Both the position numbers and the translations under genes were made by a program. From NCBI GenBank assembly GCA_019192445.1, contig JAHCMK010000001.1, positions 1-64,000 of the forward strand: DNA of 64,000 nucleotides, written 5' to 3'. Under the pieces are notes generated by a model, which worked only from the letters and a program-made list of their open reading frames with translations, did not search any database and had not been told where the DNA came from. This document shows, one piece after another, positions 48,232 through 57,225 of the stretch (positions within the stretch are counted from its first letter, which is position 1; each line of letters opens with the position of its first letter). Source of the stretch: Oceanococcus sp. HetDA_MAG_MS8. Its GTDB lineage: Bacteria; Pseudomonadota; Gammaproteobacteria; Nevskiales; Oceanococcaceae.

Positions 48232-48814
48232 GAGTGACACGCTCCGATGGTGTGGGGGGTTGGGCCAAAATGGCTTGGCGCAAGTGACGCTTGGCTCGAA
48301 CCAACAGGGCTTCTAAAGCTTTGAGGCCCAGCTGCATCTGCTCCGCGGCTTGCCGGTTACTGAGGCCTTGGCCGTAGACCAAGCGCATAGCCTCCTGCTG
48401 ACGGGGTGGAAGACGGGCTATGGACTCAACGAACCAATCATTTTGCTGACTGCGCTGAATTTGGCTTTCCAGATCTGCACTGGGGTCGGCCAGGTGGTTG
48501 AGGTCAGTATCGTCAAGCTCTTGGCCGCGGCGACGCCTCAGTTGATTCAATGCCAGGTTGCGGGTGATGGTGCGCAGCCAGGTGGCCAAGCGGGCTTGGT
48601 CGGGATCAAAGCGGGCCGCGCTGCGCCAGAGGCGTATGTAGGCTTCCTGGCATATGTCGTCAGCATCAGCCTCATGCTGGGTGATTTGCCAGGCCCAGTG
48701 GCGCACGGCTGCAGCATAGCGGTCAACCAGTACAGCAAAAGCCCGGGAATCACCCCGGGCTACGCGCTGCATCAGTGTTTCATCATCCAGCGCGTGGATG
48801 TGGCGTCTAAACAC
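48224..48814 (-). CDS. ECF RNA polymerase sigma factor
   Basis: 196 residues. Region 2 (GDSRAFAVLVDRYAAAVRHWAWQITQHEADADDICQEAYIRLWRSAARFDP) and region 4 (LPPRQQEAMRLVYGQGLSNRQAAEQMQLGLKALEALLVRAKRHLR) are both complete. It would direct polymerase to an extracytoplasmic stress regulon. It is encoded 15 bp downstream of an EF-hand protein gene and upstream of a putative anti-sigma and a CpxP-like sensor, which suggests a metal or calcium signal at the envelope. Confidence 0.93.
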   Translation of the reverse strand: MFRRHIHALDDETLMQRVARGDSRAFAVLVDRYAAAVRHWAWQITQHEADADDICQEAYIRLWRSAARFDPDQARLATWLRTITRNLALNQLRRRRGQELDDTDLNHLADPSADLESQIQRSQQNDWFVESIARLPPRQQEAMRLVYGQGLSNRQAAEQMQLGLKALEALLVRAKRHLRQAILAQPPTPSERVTHA

Positions 48815-48829
48815 GGTTAGCGATCGCGT

Positions 48830-49261
48830 TTAGCGTCGGCCGTGCCTCTCGCGCATGCTTTGTTTGAAGGCCTCGCGCTCGTCTTGGGTGATCTGGCCAT
48901 CGGAGTTGGTGTCCAGCTGGGAGAACCGAGAGTGTCCCATGGCTGCAAATTCCTGCTGTGAGATGCGTTGATCTCCGTCGCTGTCGGCTTGCATCACGCG
49001 TTGCTGCTGATGTTGGCGCATGCGGTTCTGGATCTGTTCGCGGTGTGCCTGACGCTCCTCGGGCTCGATGAATCCATTGCCGTTGGTGTCTAGGCGTTGA
49101 AAAAGCTCATCGCGGCTTTGGTCCCACTCACTTTGGGAAATTATCTGATCTTGATTGCTATCCATCTGGGCCAGGCCAGCCATTCCTGGCGGCCGCGCAA
49201 TGCTGGAGGTGCTGGCCAACATAAGGCCGCTGATAAGCAGGGCAGGGGCGTATCGAGTCAT
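48830..49261 (-). CDS. Exported EF-hand calcium-binding protein
   Basis: 143 residues from the ATG at 49261, which has a GGATGG site 5 bases upstream and starts a signal peptide (RYAPALLISGLMLASTSSIA); the frame is open to 49390. Four EF-hand loops are visible: DSNQDQIISQSEW, DTNGNGFIEPEE, DSDGDQRISQQEF and DTNSDGQITQDE. It should bind calcium in the periplasm. First gene of the sigma-factor unit. Confidence 0.88.
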   Translation of the reverse strand: MTRYAPALLISGLMLASTSSIARPPGMAGLAQMDSNQDQIISQSEWDQSRDELFQRLDTNGNGFIEPEERQAHREQIQNRMRQHQQQRVMQADSDGDQRISQQEFAAMGHSRFSQLDTNSDGQITQDEREAFKQSMRERHGRR

Positions 49262-49390
49262 ATCGTCCATCCAATGAAGAGGTGATGGACCACGCTGCTT
49301 GTCTTCGCAGCAAACCGACTCAGCGTCGAAGAGTGTCTGCGCAGTCAGGGTCAACATAGGTCCGTAGAAGGTAGAGAAGCGACCGGTCAT

Positions 49391-49700
49391 CTCTACATAC
49401 CCCCCCGATGAATAAACCCTGCGCCCGCTGCAGCAAGTTTTTATTGCCTTATCTAGAGCCTGCTTTTGTAGCAGCGTCCGACCAACCGACCGACCATGAG
49501 TCGCGGCTCAATCGCGGAGGTTGGGCATTGGACCATGGCTGCAAAATTCACAGGCTCGATGTGGGGATTTGACTCACCACAAACAAAGAGTGGCTGGCGC
49601 TGCCCTGCGGACAATGCCAGCCACCTGAGCTTGTCGCTTTCATTGCTTAAACCATGACGACTTGGTCAGACATGCGCCATGGGCGTGAACCTTAGGGCAC
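49391..49700. other. 310-bp intergenic stretch with one strong hairpin
   Basis: The spacer between dps and the EF-hand gene holds no supportable ORF. Its one clear structure is a perfect 9-bp inverted repeat GTGGCTGGC (49590-49598)/GCCAGCCAC (49616-49624) with a 17-base loop; the rest must carry the promoter of the EF-hand/sigma unit. Confidence 0.5.
49584..49624 (-). terminator. Candidate terminator of dps
   Basis: The GTGGCTGGC/GCCAGCCAC hairpin lies 77 bp past the dps stop and is followed on the minus strand by TCTTTGTTTG, a weak T-rich tract. Stem is strong, but loop is long (17 bases), so it is only a candidate. Confidence 0.45.
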
Positions 49701-50168
49701 TTAGGCCAGAAGACTACGCAGCATCCATGCGGTTTTTTCATGCACCTGCATCCGCTGGGTTAACAAGTCTGCAGTGGGCTCATCACTGGCCTCATCGGCA
49801 TCCGGAAACACGCTGCGCGCAGTCTTGACCACGGTTTCGTGTCCGATCACGAGCTGGCGAATCATGTCTTCAGCTGCTGGTACGCTGGTTTCTTCCTCCA
49901 CGCTAGAGAGTTCGGCGAACTGCTTGTAGCTACCCGGTGCGATGCCACCGATGGCTCGGATGCGTTCCGCGATTTCGTCCACGGCCGTTGCAGCTTCCAA
50001 ATAATGTTCTTCGAACATTTGGTGCAAGGTATTGAACATGGGGCCGGTGACGTTCCAGTGGAAGTTGTGCGTCTTCAAGTACAAGGTGTACTCATCAGCC
50101 AGCAGGCGCGATAGGCCTTGTGCGATGACTTCACGCTTGGCTTGGTCAATTCCGATATCGATTTGCAT
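49701..50168 (-). CDS. dps: Dps-family DNA-protecting ferritin-like protein
   Basis: 155 residues. The ferroxidase motif is present: [44 protein letters not shown] (His, Asp and Glu ligands across the dimer interface). Length and the four-helix pattern match Dps dodecamers. It oxidises and stores iron and protects DNA during stress and stationary phase. It lacks the Lys-rich N-terminal tail used by E. coli Dps to bind DNA, so it may act mainly on iron and peroxide. Confidence 0.95.
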   Translation of the reverse strand: MQIDIGIDQAKREVIAQGLSRLLADEYTLYLKTHNFHWNVTGPMFNTLHQMFEEHYLEAATAVDEIAERIRAIGGIAPGSYKQFAELSSVEEETSVPAAEDMIRQLVIGHETVVKTARSVFPDADEASDEPTADLLTQRMQVHEKTAWMLRSLLA

Positions 50169-50302
50169 TCAGCGACTCCTTCAAAACTTTGTACGTGAAA
50201 TGAGGTTAACGCGTTATCCCATAGACTCCAATGAGGTCTTTCTCTTGCCGCAATAGCCAGAGGGTATCGAGCTTCCGGAAACCCAGGGAATGGATGGTGG
50301 GG

Positions 50303-50590
50303 TTATGGTGAGGGTTCTACCTGCACACCATTCCAAAAGGCCACATGCCCCTGAATATGCTGCGCTTGAGGCAGAGGATCGGGGTAGTACCAGGCGGCAT
50401 CCTCCAGCTGTTGTCCGGCAACCACAAGGTGATAGTAGTGAGCTGTGCCTTTCCAATTGCAATAGCTGGTGGTATCACTCGGGCGCAGCACTTCCGCATC
50501 GAGACTATGGTCGGGAAAGTAATGGTTGCCCTCCACCACAATCGTGTCGTCGCTGCGTGCAATGACTTGTCCCTTCCAAATGGCTTGCAT
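50303..50590 (-). CDS. DUF427 domain protein
   Basis: 95 residues, matching the family length. Conserved sequence: IWKGQVIARSDDTIVVEGNHYFP, SYCNWKGTAHYYHLV and DAAWYYPDP. The family has a small beta fold and no established function. Single gene between dps and the intergenic region at 50.6-51.0 kb. Confidence 0.92.
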   Translation of the reverse strand: MQAIWKGQVIARSDDTIVVEGNHYFPDHSLDAEVLRPSDTTSYCNWKGTAHYYHLVVAGQQLEDAAWYYPDPLPQAQHIQGHVAFWNGVQVEPSP

Positions 50591-51022
50591 GGTTCACACT
50601 CCTGATCAGTGATGGTGCTGCGGCGACCGCTGGCCTTTTCTCGACGCTATGGCGTGATGCGGCCGAGTACCAACAGCAGCGCCTTGAAGCCATTAATAGC
50701 ACGCAGGGTTATGTCATGGTTTGGTCACATTAGACAGGGGCCCTAAGAATTGCTTAGGGTGAAGGCGCGGGAGGCGGCGCGCCTTAGTAGCGTCCCTCAA
50801 CATTCAGGCGTTGGTGTCCGCCTCTCAGGCGGCCATTGGGCTCCACTTCAGTGTTGAGCCTCTCACGGCGGAAGCCCGAGTCAGCATTCGATATGGAGCG
50901 CGCCGAGTATTTGCTGTTGCTGCAGCTAGCCCTGCAGCTGCGCAATTCTGAGACTGCGTTCTTCCTGGCTGACGAGCCTGGGCGGAGCAATAGGGCGCTG
51001 GGCTTAGGTAATATCGCGTCCC
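50591..51022. other. 432-bp intergenic region with three hairpins upstream of the acyl-CoA gene
   Basis: Three perfect inverted repeats lie in series: CCCTAAG/CTTAGGG (50741-50747, 50753-50759), AAGGCGCG/CGCGCCTT (50762-50769, 50778-50785) and CCGCC/GGCGG (50818-50822, 50828-50832). None has a T tract. This could be a structured 5' leader or regulatory RNA for the gene starting at 51023. A short frame at 50893-51030 overlaps that gene's start but has no ribosome binding site. Confidence 0.35.
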
Positions 51023-53179
51023 ATGAGTAAACAACCCCAATATCATCGCCAAGCAGAGGCTTTGGTCGATGACATTATCAACACCTTAGGCCATGACATT
51101 CGCATCGGTTTGCCTCTGGGTTTGGGCAAGCCGGTGCAGTTGGTGAATGCGCTATACCAGCGCGCCAAGGCCGACCCCAAGGTCCAGCTAACCATTCTGA
51201 CTGCGCTGTCCTTGGATAAGCCCCAACCCAGTAATGCCCTGGAGGCCAGCTTCCTCAACCCCTTCTTAGACAGGGTGTTTGCTGACTGCCCGCGACTGGA
51301 CTACATGGTGGATCGGCTCGCCGGACGGGTGCCGCAGAATGTGCGGGTGCTGGAGTTCTTCTTCAAACCGGGCTCCGAACTCAAGAATCCGCGAGCACAG
51401 CAGGACTACATCAGCTCTAACTATACCCATGCAGCGCGTGATGTGTTCCAGCAGGGTTGTAATGTCGCGGCGCAGCTGGTGGCTAAGCGCGAAGACCAAA
51501 ACGGCGTTCGCTTCTCCTTGTCCTGCAACCCGGATACAGGCCCAGAACTGTTAGACCTGCTGCGCAGCAGCGGCCGTCGGCATCTGGTGATCGCCCAGGT
51601 CCACGCCGATCTTCCGTACATGGTGCATGACGCAGAGGTGCCGGAGAGCACCTTTGACCATGTGCTTGAGGCTCCGGAGCTAAACACCCGGCTGTTTTCT
51701 ACCCCGAAGCAGCCTGTGGCCCCAGCCGATCACGCCATTGGCCTGCACGTATCGTCGCTGATTAAAGATGGTGGCACCCTACAAATTGGTATTGGCGCCA
51801 TGGGCGATGCCATCGTGCACGCACTGTGTTTACGGCAACAGTCCAACGCTCTCTACCAGCAGCTCATTGAGGCGGCGCCGCATGCCGAATGCCAAGCCCC
51901 ATTGGTAGAGCAGTTTGGTGGCAAAAAACCCTTCCGTAAGGGTGTTTACGGCGCCACGGAAATGTTTGTGGATGGCTTCTTAGACCTGTATGACGCTGGC
52001 ATCCTCAGCCGCCGGGTCTATGACGATGAGCATTTACAGACCCTCATCAACCGCGGTGAGGTGGATCCCAACGACCTGCAGCCCGAAGTTCTGGATGAGC
52101 TCGAGGCTCTGGGTGAACGAGTGATTCGCGGGCATGAGTTTGAGGTTTTGCAGCGGCATGGGCTGTTTGTGGATGATTGCCGCTACGAGTTGGGTCACAT
52201 CATCGCCCCAGATGGGGAGCGGATCATGGCTAATTTGGCCATTCCAGAGTCACGCGCCGCGCTCAAGGCCAAATGTTTGGGCAAGCGCTTGCGCAATGGA
52301 GTGGTGTTACACGGCGGCTTTTTCCTCGGTCCGAACAACATGTACGCCCGTCTCAACGCCATGTCGGAGGAAGAGCGAGCTTTGTTCGCAATGCAGGGGG
52401 TCTACAAGATTAATCAGTTAGACCATGCGCCGGATTTGTACAAAGCACAGCGTATTGACGCGAGGTTCGTGAACTCCGGTCTCATGGCAACGCTGCAAGG
52501 CGCCGTGGTGAGTGATGGCTTAGCCGATGGGCGGGTGGTTTCTGGGGTTGGGGGACAGTACAACTTCGTGGCCATGGCGCATCACTTGCTCAGTGGCCGC
52601 AGCATCTTGATGGTACGCAGTCATCGAGGGGAAGGAGAGCAGGCCCAATCGAACATCCTGGCCGAATATGGGCATTGCACCATTCCCCGCCACCTGCGCG
52701 ATATTGTTGTAACCGAATACGGTATTGCTGACCTGCGCAGCCAAACGGATGCGGAGTGCGTCAAGCGTATGCTGAGAATTAGCGATGCGCGATTCCAAGA
52801 TGAGCTTCTCGCGAAGGCGCGCCAGGCCGGCAAAATTGAGGCCGAGTTCCAGATACCGGATCAGTGGCGACGCAATACCCCGGAGAATTTGGCAGCTTGG
52901 CTAAAGCCAGGACAGCAAGCGAACTACTTAGGTCGCTTCCCCTTGGGTACCGAGCTGAGCAAAGAAGAAATCGAACTTGGCGCTGCATTGAAAACGGTCA
53001 AGGCGCGCGCCGAAAGCATGCCGCGCTGGTCCCTGTTGCTGCGCGGTCTGCGCAGTACGCCCGCAAATACACCCTTGGCGCGATGGGCTATGGAACGCAT
53101 GCAGCTCGAGCGGCCCCAGGGTTTGCAGCAGCGCGTGGTGCGCAGCTTGCTGCTGGAAGCTTTAAGCCAGTCAGACTAA
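51023..53179 (+). CDS. Long acetyl-CoA hydrolase / CoA-transferase family protein
   Basis: 718 residues, longer than the usual 430-500 of this family. The C-terminal catalytic part has GVYGATEMFVDGFLDLYDAGI (candidate catalytic Glu), VSGVGGQYNFVAMAHHLLSGRSILMVRSHR and VTEYGIADLR, which are diagnostic of acetyl-CoA hydrolase/transferase enzymes. The N-terminal CoA-transferase half starts DIRIGLPLGLGKPVQLVNALYQRA. It would hydrolyse or exchange short-chain acyl-CoA thioesters. The extra length lies partly in the N-terminal and central linker regions and partly in a C-terminal extension (ARWAMERMQLERPQGLQQRV) of unknown role. No obvious operon partner. Confidence 0.9.
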   Translation: MSKQPQYHRQAEALVDDIINTLGHDIRIGLPLGLGKPVQLVNALYQRAKADPKVQLTILTALSLDKPQPSNALEASFLNPFLDRVFADCPRLDYMVDRLAGRVPQNVRVLEFFFKPGSELKNPRAQQDYISSNYTHAARDVFQQGCNVAAQLVAKREDQNGVRFSLSCNPDTGPELLDLLRSSGRRHLVIAQVHADLPYMVHDAEVPESTFDHVLEAPELNTRLFSTPKQPVAPADHAIGLHVSSLIKDGGTLQIGIGAMGDAIVHALCLRQQSNALYQQLIEAAPHAECQAPLVEQFGGKKPFRKGVYGATEMFVDGFLDLYDAGILSRRVYDDEHLQTLINRGEVDPNDLQPEVLDELEALGERVIRGHEFEVLQRHGLFVDDCRYELGHIIAPDGERIMANLAIPESRAALKAKCLGKRLRNGVVLHGGFFLGPNNMYARLNAMSEEERALFAMQGVYKINQLDHAPDLYKAQRIDARFVNSGLMATLQGAVVSDGLADGRVVSGVGGQYNFVAMAHHLLSGRSILMVRSHRGEGEQAQSNILAEYGHCTIPRHLRDIVVTEYGIADLRSQTDAECVKRMLRISDARFQDELLAKARQAGKIEAEFQIPDQWRRNTPENLAAWLKPGQQANYLGRFPLGTELSKEEIELGAALKTVKARAESMPRWSLLLRGLRSTPANTPLARWAMERMQLERPQGLQQRVVRSLLLEALSQSD

Positions 53180-53228
53180 GCCGGCCCTCTTCACTTCCCG
53201 ATCGCCAGTGCTTAACCCGCAGAGTGGC

Positions 53229-53960
53229 TTAAGACACCTTGCGACGAGGTTTGCTGGTTGTGCGCCGCATAGCTTTGGGGTGCGCCAAGAGGCGGGCGCA
53301 TTCTTGCCAAACCTGGGGGTTCGCCGGCAAGCCCATGTGCGAGCCGCTCACCACAACATTGCGCGTGTGAGGACGCTCGGGCTCCATAGCGGCCTTCCAG
53401 GGTACAACCCCGTCGCTGCGCGTGTAGATGGCAGAGCAGGGCACAGGAGGGGGCTCGCGGCGTTTGGCCATGGCGTCCGGGTCCACCGATTTGGGTGTGC
53501 CCGGGTTGCGTAGGCGGAAGAGGGCGTCGATGGTGGTGTGGTCGGCGTCTTGGATTGGGCTGCCCAAGGTGATGACTTGGCGAATCCATTCCGGTTGCCG
53601 GCGAGCAAACTCTCGCGCAAACACGCCGCCTAAACTCCAGCCAATCAGGCTGACGGTACTGCCACTGGATTCGAAGTCCTGTTGGATGCCGGCTGCGAGT
53701 TGCTGCCCGATGTCTTTGGACATGCCCATGTTCCGGCCTAGCTCCCAGCCACGGCATTGATAGCCGGCCTCAGTCAGAGCCTTACGTAAAGGCGCGGTAG
53801 CGCGGTCATTGGCGCCAAAGCCTGGGATCACCACCACATGATGGCCATCACCGCGCTCCAAGTCTGGGCTGCGTGTGAGCCAGGTTCCAATGACATACTC
53901 GGGTATGGCGCGCGCCTCCAGCGGCAACCAATGCCAAGGCGTCCGAACTTTGGTGGTCAT
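53229..53960 (-). CDS. Alpha/beta hydrolase, lipase/PGAP1-like
   Basis: 243 residues. Nucleophile elbow GWSLGG (in VSLIGWSLGGVFAREFARRQP) and oxyanion strand VVVIPGFGANDRATAPLRKAL identify an alpha/beta hydrolase. The acid (TRSDGVVPWKAAM) and the His (VVSGSHMGLPANPQVW) are placed as expected. Substrate unknown, likely an ester or lipid. No signal peptide. The C-terminal tail is basic (RRTTSKPRRKVS). Overlaps the upstream membrane-protein gene by 4 bp. Confidence 0.88.
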   Translation of the reverse strand: MTTKVRTPWHWLPLEARAIPEYVIGTWLTRSPDLERGDGHHVVVIPGFGANDRATAPLRKALTEAGYQCRGWELGRNMGMSKDIGQQLAAGIQQDFESSGSTVSLIGWSLGGVFAREFARRQPEWIRQVITLGSPIQDADHTTIDALFRLRNPGTPKSVDPDAMAKRREPPPVPCSAIYTRSDGVVPWKAAMEPERPHTRNVVVSGSHMGLPANPQVWQECARLLAHPKAMRRTTSKPRRKVS

Positions 53961-54319
53961 GAGATCACCCCGCGACGCTGCAGAACAAGGACTCCAATAT
54001 ACAGTGCCAGCCCCAGTAATCCAGCAATCAAACCCTGATTAATTTGGGTTTGCATTTGACTGCGTTCGCTGGCGTATTGGTGCAAAACCTCCTCACGAAT
54101 GGCGGCTTTGGCGTCGATTCGCTCTTGCTGGCTGGGAAGGTCTTCACCCGCTTGTTCGGCGCGCACCATATCCAAGGCATAGTTGAGTTCGACGGCCATG
54201 GCGAGTTCCTTGGGGTCGATCTCGGGAATTTGGCGCATTTCGTACCAACGGTACCCGGCCAAGGCAAAACCCACGCAAAGCAGTAGGGCGGGCAGGGTGC
54301 GGGGGTTGGCGAACAGCAT
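53957..54319 (-). CDS. Small two-TM protein of unknown function
   Basis: 120 residues. An N-terminal membrane segment (LPALLLCVGFALAGYRWY), a middle helical segment (PSQQERIDAKAAIREEVLHQYASERSQMQTQI) and a C-terminal membrane segment (GLIAGLLGLALYIGVLVLQRR). No family recognised. ATGA overlap with the alpha/beta hydrolase suggests joint function. Confidence 0.7.
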   Translation of the reverse strand: MLFANPRTLPALLLCVGFALAGYRWYEMRQIPEIDPKELAMAVELNYALDMVRAEQAGEDLPSQQERIDAKAAIREEVLHQYASERSQMQTQINQGLIAGLLGLALYIGVLVLQRRGVIS

Positions 54320-54492
54320 CGACGACTTATCTCCTCCAGAACAGCGTCAAAGTGTAACGCGGTGCTACACGAATTGCCGCCTCGCTGAGCAGGCTTTGTA
54401 TAGCCTCGGGCTCGGCATCATCAGTGCGCTTGTGCGGGTGCTGCGCACAGACCCAAACTGGGACGCTGTGGCGCGTTTTGCTTAGCGCTTTC

Positions 54493-54930
54493 TTAGGTGC
54501 GAGGCGGGGCCGGGATGTAGACCACTTCCGTGCGGCTGAGGCGGTCGTGCCAGCTGCGACGCCGAGAATCCAGCAAGATATTCCACATCCCTAAGCCCAG
54601 CAGTAACCAGCTCGGAATGGCGCAAATCAGGCGAAGAGCAGCAATAGCCGGAGTCACAGGACCGCCGTCCTCACGGCGAACTTGAAGTCGCCATGCGCGC
54701 ATCCCTAGTGTTTGCCCACCTTTGGACCAAAACCCGATGAAGAAACTAGCGGTGGCGGCGTAAATGACGACGCTAAAAAGGGGGTTACCTCTAGGGACGG
54801 CTTCGCCTCCGGTAACCAACAATGCAGCAAAGCCTAATACGAACCATAAGGCCACAATGAGCAGGGCGTCGTACAAGCTCGCAGCCAGCCTTTTGGGTAG
54901 GGACGCCGGAACAACCAGAATTTGGGTCAT
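54493..54930 (-). CDS. RDD-family membrane protein
   Basis: 145 residues with the RDD-domain start RLAASLYDALLIVALWF (Arg, Asp, Asp in the first helix), two further membrane helices and the typical TLGMRAWRLQVRREDGG loop, then RSWHDRLSRTEVVYI. RDD proteins are thought to be transporters or ion antiporters, but functions are diverse. Its start overlaps the GNAT gene stop by 4 bp. Confidence 0.88.
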   Translation of the reverse strand: MTQILVVPASLPKRLAASLYDALLIVALWFVLGFAALLVTGGEAVPRGNPLFSVVIYAATASFFIGFWSKGGQTLGMRAWRLQVRREDGGPVTPAIAALRLICAIPSWLLLGLGMWNILLDSRRRSWHDRLSRTEVVYIPAPPRT

Positions 54931-55436
54931 TGAGCCTGAGCGAATTCGGTCAGTGGTAGCCCCAACTCATCCAGCACACTGGCTAGAGTTCTTTGCGGCG
55001 GCTCTAAGGAACGCTCCATGGGCGTGTGTAGGATGCCCGCCTCGATGAAGTCATCGCCGCAGACGCTAAACCCCGCGGCGGTATAAAAAGCAACGGCATC
55101 TTTTTGTGCGTGCAAACTCACCCGGCGTAAGCCACGGTCGGCTGCGCAGGCTAGTAGGCCGCGTAATACGCGTTGCCCCAAACCCCGTCGCCGGTGCTCG
55201 GTGCGCACGGCCATCCGTCCTATACGACCCTCGGGCAGCATGCGGCCGGTTGCCAACAGGCACTGGGTGTCTTTCTCCCTCAGGCTTAAATGGAAGCAGT
55301 CGCCATCACGCTCATCCATCTCCACCGATTCTGGTACGCCTTGTTCTTGAACGAAGACTGTTCTCCGCAGGTCGCGTACCGCGTCCAGGTCACCACCGGC
55401 ACCCGGACGAATGAGTTCTACTTGCACATTAATCAT
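54927..55436 (-). CDS. GNAT N-acetyltransferase
   Basis: 169 residues from the ATG at 55436; the frame is open to 55469, but this start overlaps the protease stop in an ATGATTAA junction. Acetyl-CoA-binding motif A is GRIGRMAVRTEHRRRGLGQRVLRGLLACAADRG, and the ElaA-like start DLRRTVFVQEQGVPESVEMDERD supports a small-molecule or peptide acetyltransferase. Between the protease and the RDD protein, overlapping both. Confidence 0.9.
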   Translation of the reverse strand: MINVQVELIRPGAGGDLDAVRDLRRTVFVQEQGVPESVEMDERDGDCFHLSLREKDTQCLLATGRMLPEGRIGRMAVRTEHRRRGLGQRVLRGLLACAADRGLRRVSLHAQKDAVAFYTAAGFSVCGDDFIEAGILHTPMERSLEPPQRTLASVLDELGLPLTEFAQAQ

Positions 55437-57138
55437 GACGAATCCCGCGGCCATGCCGGCCTCTGCCATACAGTCCTACTAAACCCAACAACACGAATAT
55501 CGGCCAGCCTGCAGCCCCACCGCGCAGAGAATCTAGGCTGCGGGAGTCAACCTGGCTGGGCTCAGCTCGTGTCACCGTGGCGCTGGCCTGACTCACGTTT
55601 CCGAAACGGTCCATGATTTGATATTCGATGTCGTCCACCGCGGCATTCCCAGCGGAGTAGAACAGCATGCCTTCGCGGACCTCGACCTGTCCCGATGAGG
55701 CTTGAGCAGACAAAATACGCAGCGGGCGGAGGCCGCTGTCGTTGATCAGTACAGCTAAGGGTACGGCGCGGGATGGTGCTGCCGAGAGGACATAGTTGTC
55801 GGAGCGGGCATCGGCGCGTACCTCGGTGCTATCCAGGCCATCAATGGCGCGTTCACCGGATCCGATGGGGTCCAACCACGCGCGCAGCTGCTCGGCAGGA
55901 TCAGTGCTGGGAGTCCAGCCAAAGTCGAGTCGACCGTAGAAATCGGTGCCACTGGCGTTATCGCAGCTGGAGGTGCCTCCAGAGAGTTGACCGACCACGC
56001 GCCCCAGATCATCAAACAGTCCAGAACCGCTAGATCCGGGCTCGGTCACCCCCTGTTCCCAATTCACAGCCCAACTCTGTACGGGCTCTCCATCGACCAG
56101 AGGGCGATCTTTGCGGGGGCGACGGTTAAAGGAGCTAATCCGCTTCTCATCACCATTGGGGTGATGCACGCTCACGCCAGAGTTAAAGGTATCGCCGGTA
56201 CTGTCCCAGCCGGCGTAGTACACATCGAAGCTTGTTGGTGGGTTCTGGCGCAGGCGTAAGAGCGCGAAGTCTGGGTCGGAGCGGCGTGCTAACAAGGTTC
56301 CGCCAGACTGGTTTTGGCGGAGGCTGCCATCAGGATTCCCGCCACAACTTGAGGTTTCAAAGTTCCAATACACCACCGTGTTGTCGGCATTGCTCGCAGT
56401 GAGGCCGCAGTGATCGGCTGTGAGCAGCAAGGGGGTGCCGTCGCGCGCGGTATTGTTAAGCAAAACTGCGCTGCAGCGTGCGGTTCCGTTGACGGTAATG
56501 CGCGCTGTGGCCCGAATGGCTTCCGGCCACGAATCACCCAATGGGCAAGCAGTATCGATATTGCAGCTGCCCGATTTGGTTTGCGCCGTATCGTTGGCGC
56601 GGCTACGCCAAGGGCGATAGCCATGTTGCACGCCGCGAATGTGCAGATCTGCTCGGTTCGCGGCGGCTTGATTGGCAAACTCCATTTCCAACACCATCGA
56701 TGCGCCGGGAACGATGGGAGACTGGTAACTCTGCCGCTGGTGAAGGTCGGTGATCTCGTGCCAAACCACGCCCTGCGAATCGGCAATGCGGAGAATGCTT
56801 CCGGCGGGAATTTGCAGATTCATTAAGCGCGCGCTGAGCGATAGTGCGCCAGTGGACTGATACTGCAAGCGCCATACGGGCTTATCGTCGCGCGTCATCC
56901 ATTGCCCATGTTCACGCAGGCTATGACGCAGGGGGACGTTGAGAGCGTAGTCCAAGGCGCGCCCTTTCACCACCGGGCGCTGGAGAGCATCGGCTACGGC
57001 GCTCTGTAAGGCTGGCAAGCGAATGCCGGCGAGCATATCCAACCCTTCCAATATGGGGCGGGTCAGAGCACTAGCGGGAAGGCTCAAGCACAGCAGGGCG
57101 AGTGCTACGATTTTTTGACGCATGTGTAATGCAGGCAT
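55429..57138 (-). CDS. Secreted Lys-C-like serine protease with GlyGly-CTERM-type tail
   Basis: 569 residues from an ATG at 57138 or 564 from 57123; both precede a signal peptide (RQKIVALALLCLSLPASA), and the frame is open to 57225. An N-terminal propeptide-like region (about 200 residues) leads to a trypsin-like lysyl endopeptidase domain: His in LLTADHCG (His codon at 56410-56412), Asp in DPDFALLRLRQ, Ser in TEPGSSGSGLFDDLGRVVGQL. Then come a cadherin-like/Ig region and a C-terminal GGAAGWPIFVLLGLVGLYGRGR tail of the Gly-Gly/hydrophobic/basic type used by rhombosortase. It would be a secreted, surface-sorted protease. Confidence 0.9.
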   Translation of the reverse strand: MPALHMRQKIVALALLCLSLPASALTRPILEGLDMLAGIRLPALQSAVADALQRPVVKGRALDYALNVPLRHSLREHGQWMTRDDKPVWRLQYQSTGALSLSARLMNLQIPAGSILRIADSQGVVWHEITDLHQRQSYQSPIVPGASMVLEMEFANQAAANRADLHIRGVQHGYRPWRSRANDTAQTKSGSCNIDTACPLGDSWPEAIRATARITVNGTARCSAVLLNNTARDGTPLLLTADHCGLTASNADNTVVYWNFETSSCGGNPDGSLRQNQSGGTLLARRSDPDFALLRLRQNPPTSFDVYYAGWDSTGDTFNSGVSVHHPNGDEKRISSFNRRPRKDRPLVDGEPVQSWAVNWEQGVTEPGSSGSGLFDDLGRVVGQLSGGTSSCDNASGTDFYGRLDFGWTPSTDPAEQLRAWLDPIGSGERAIDGLDSTEVRADARSDNYVLSAAPSRAVPLAVLINDSGLRPLRILSAQASSGQVEVREGMLFYSAGNAAVDDIEYQIMDRFGNVSQASATVTRAEPSQVDSRSLDSLRGGAAGWPIFVLLGLVGLYGRGRHGRGIRHD

Positions 57139-57225
57139 GGCAGAGTCCATCATTGTGCCAAGCATAGGGCCTGGGCTCCAGTCGTGAATACGGCTCAGCT
57201 TGGAGTCTGAGATGCGTTTGGTCAC

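Noticed and set aside
50893-51030. 45-residue leader peptide overlapping the acyl-CoA gene start
   Set aside because: No ribosome binding site, no signature; the overlap alone is weak evidence.
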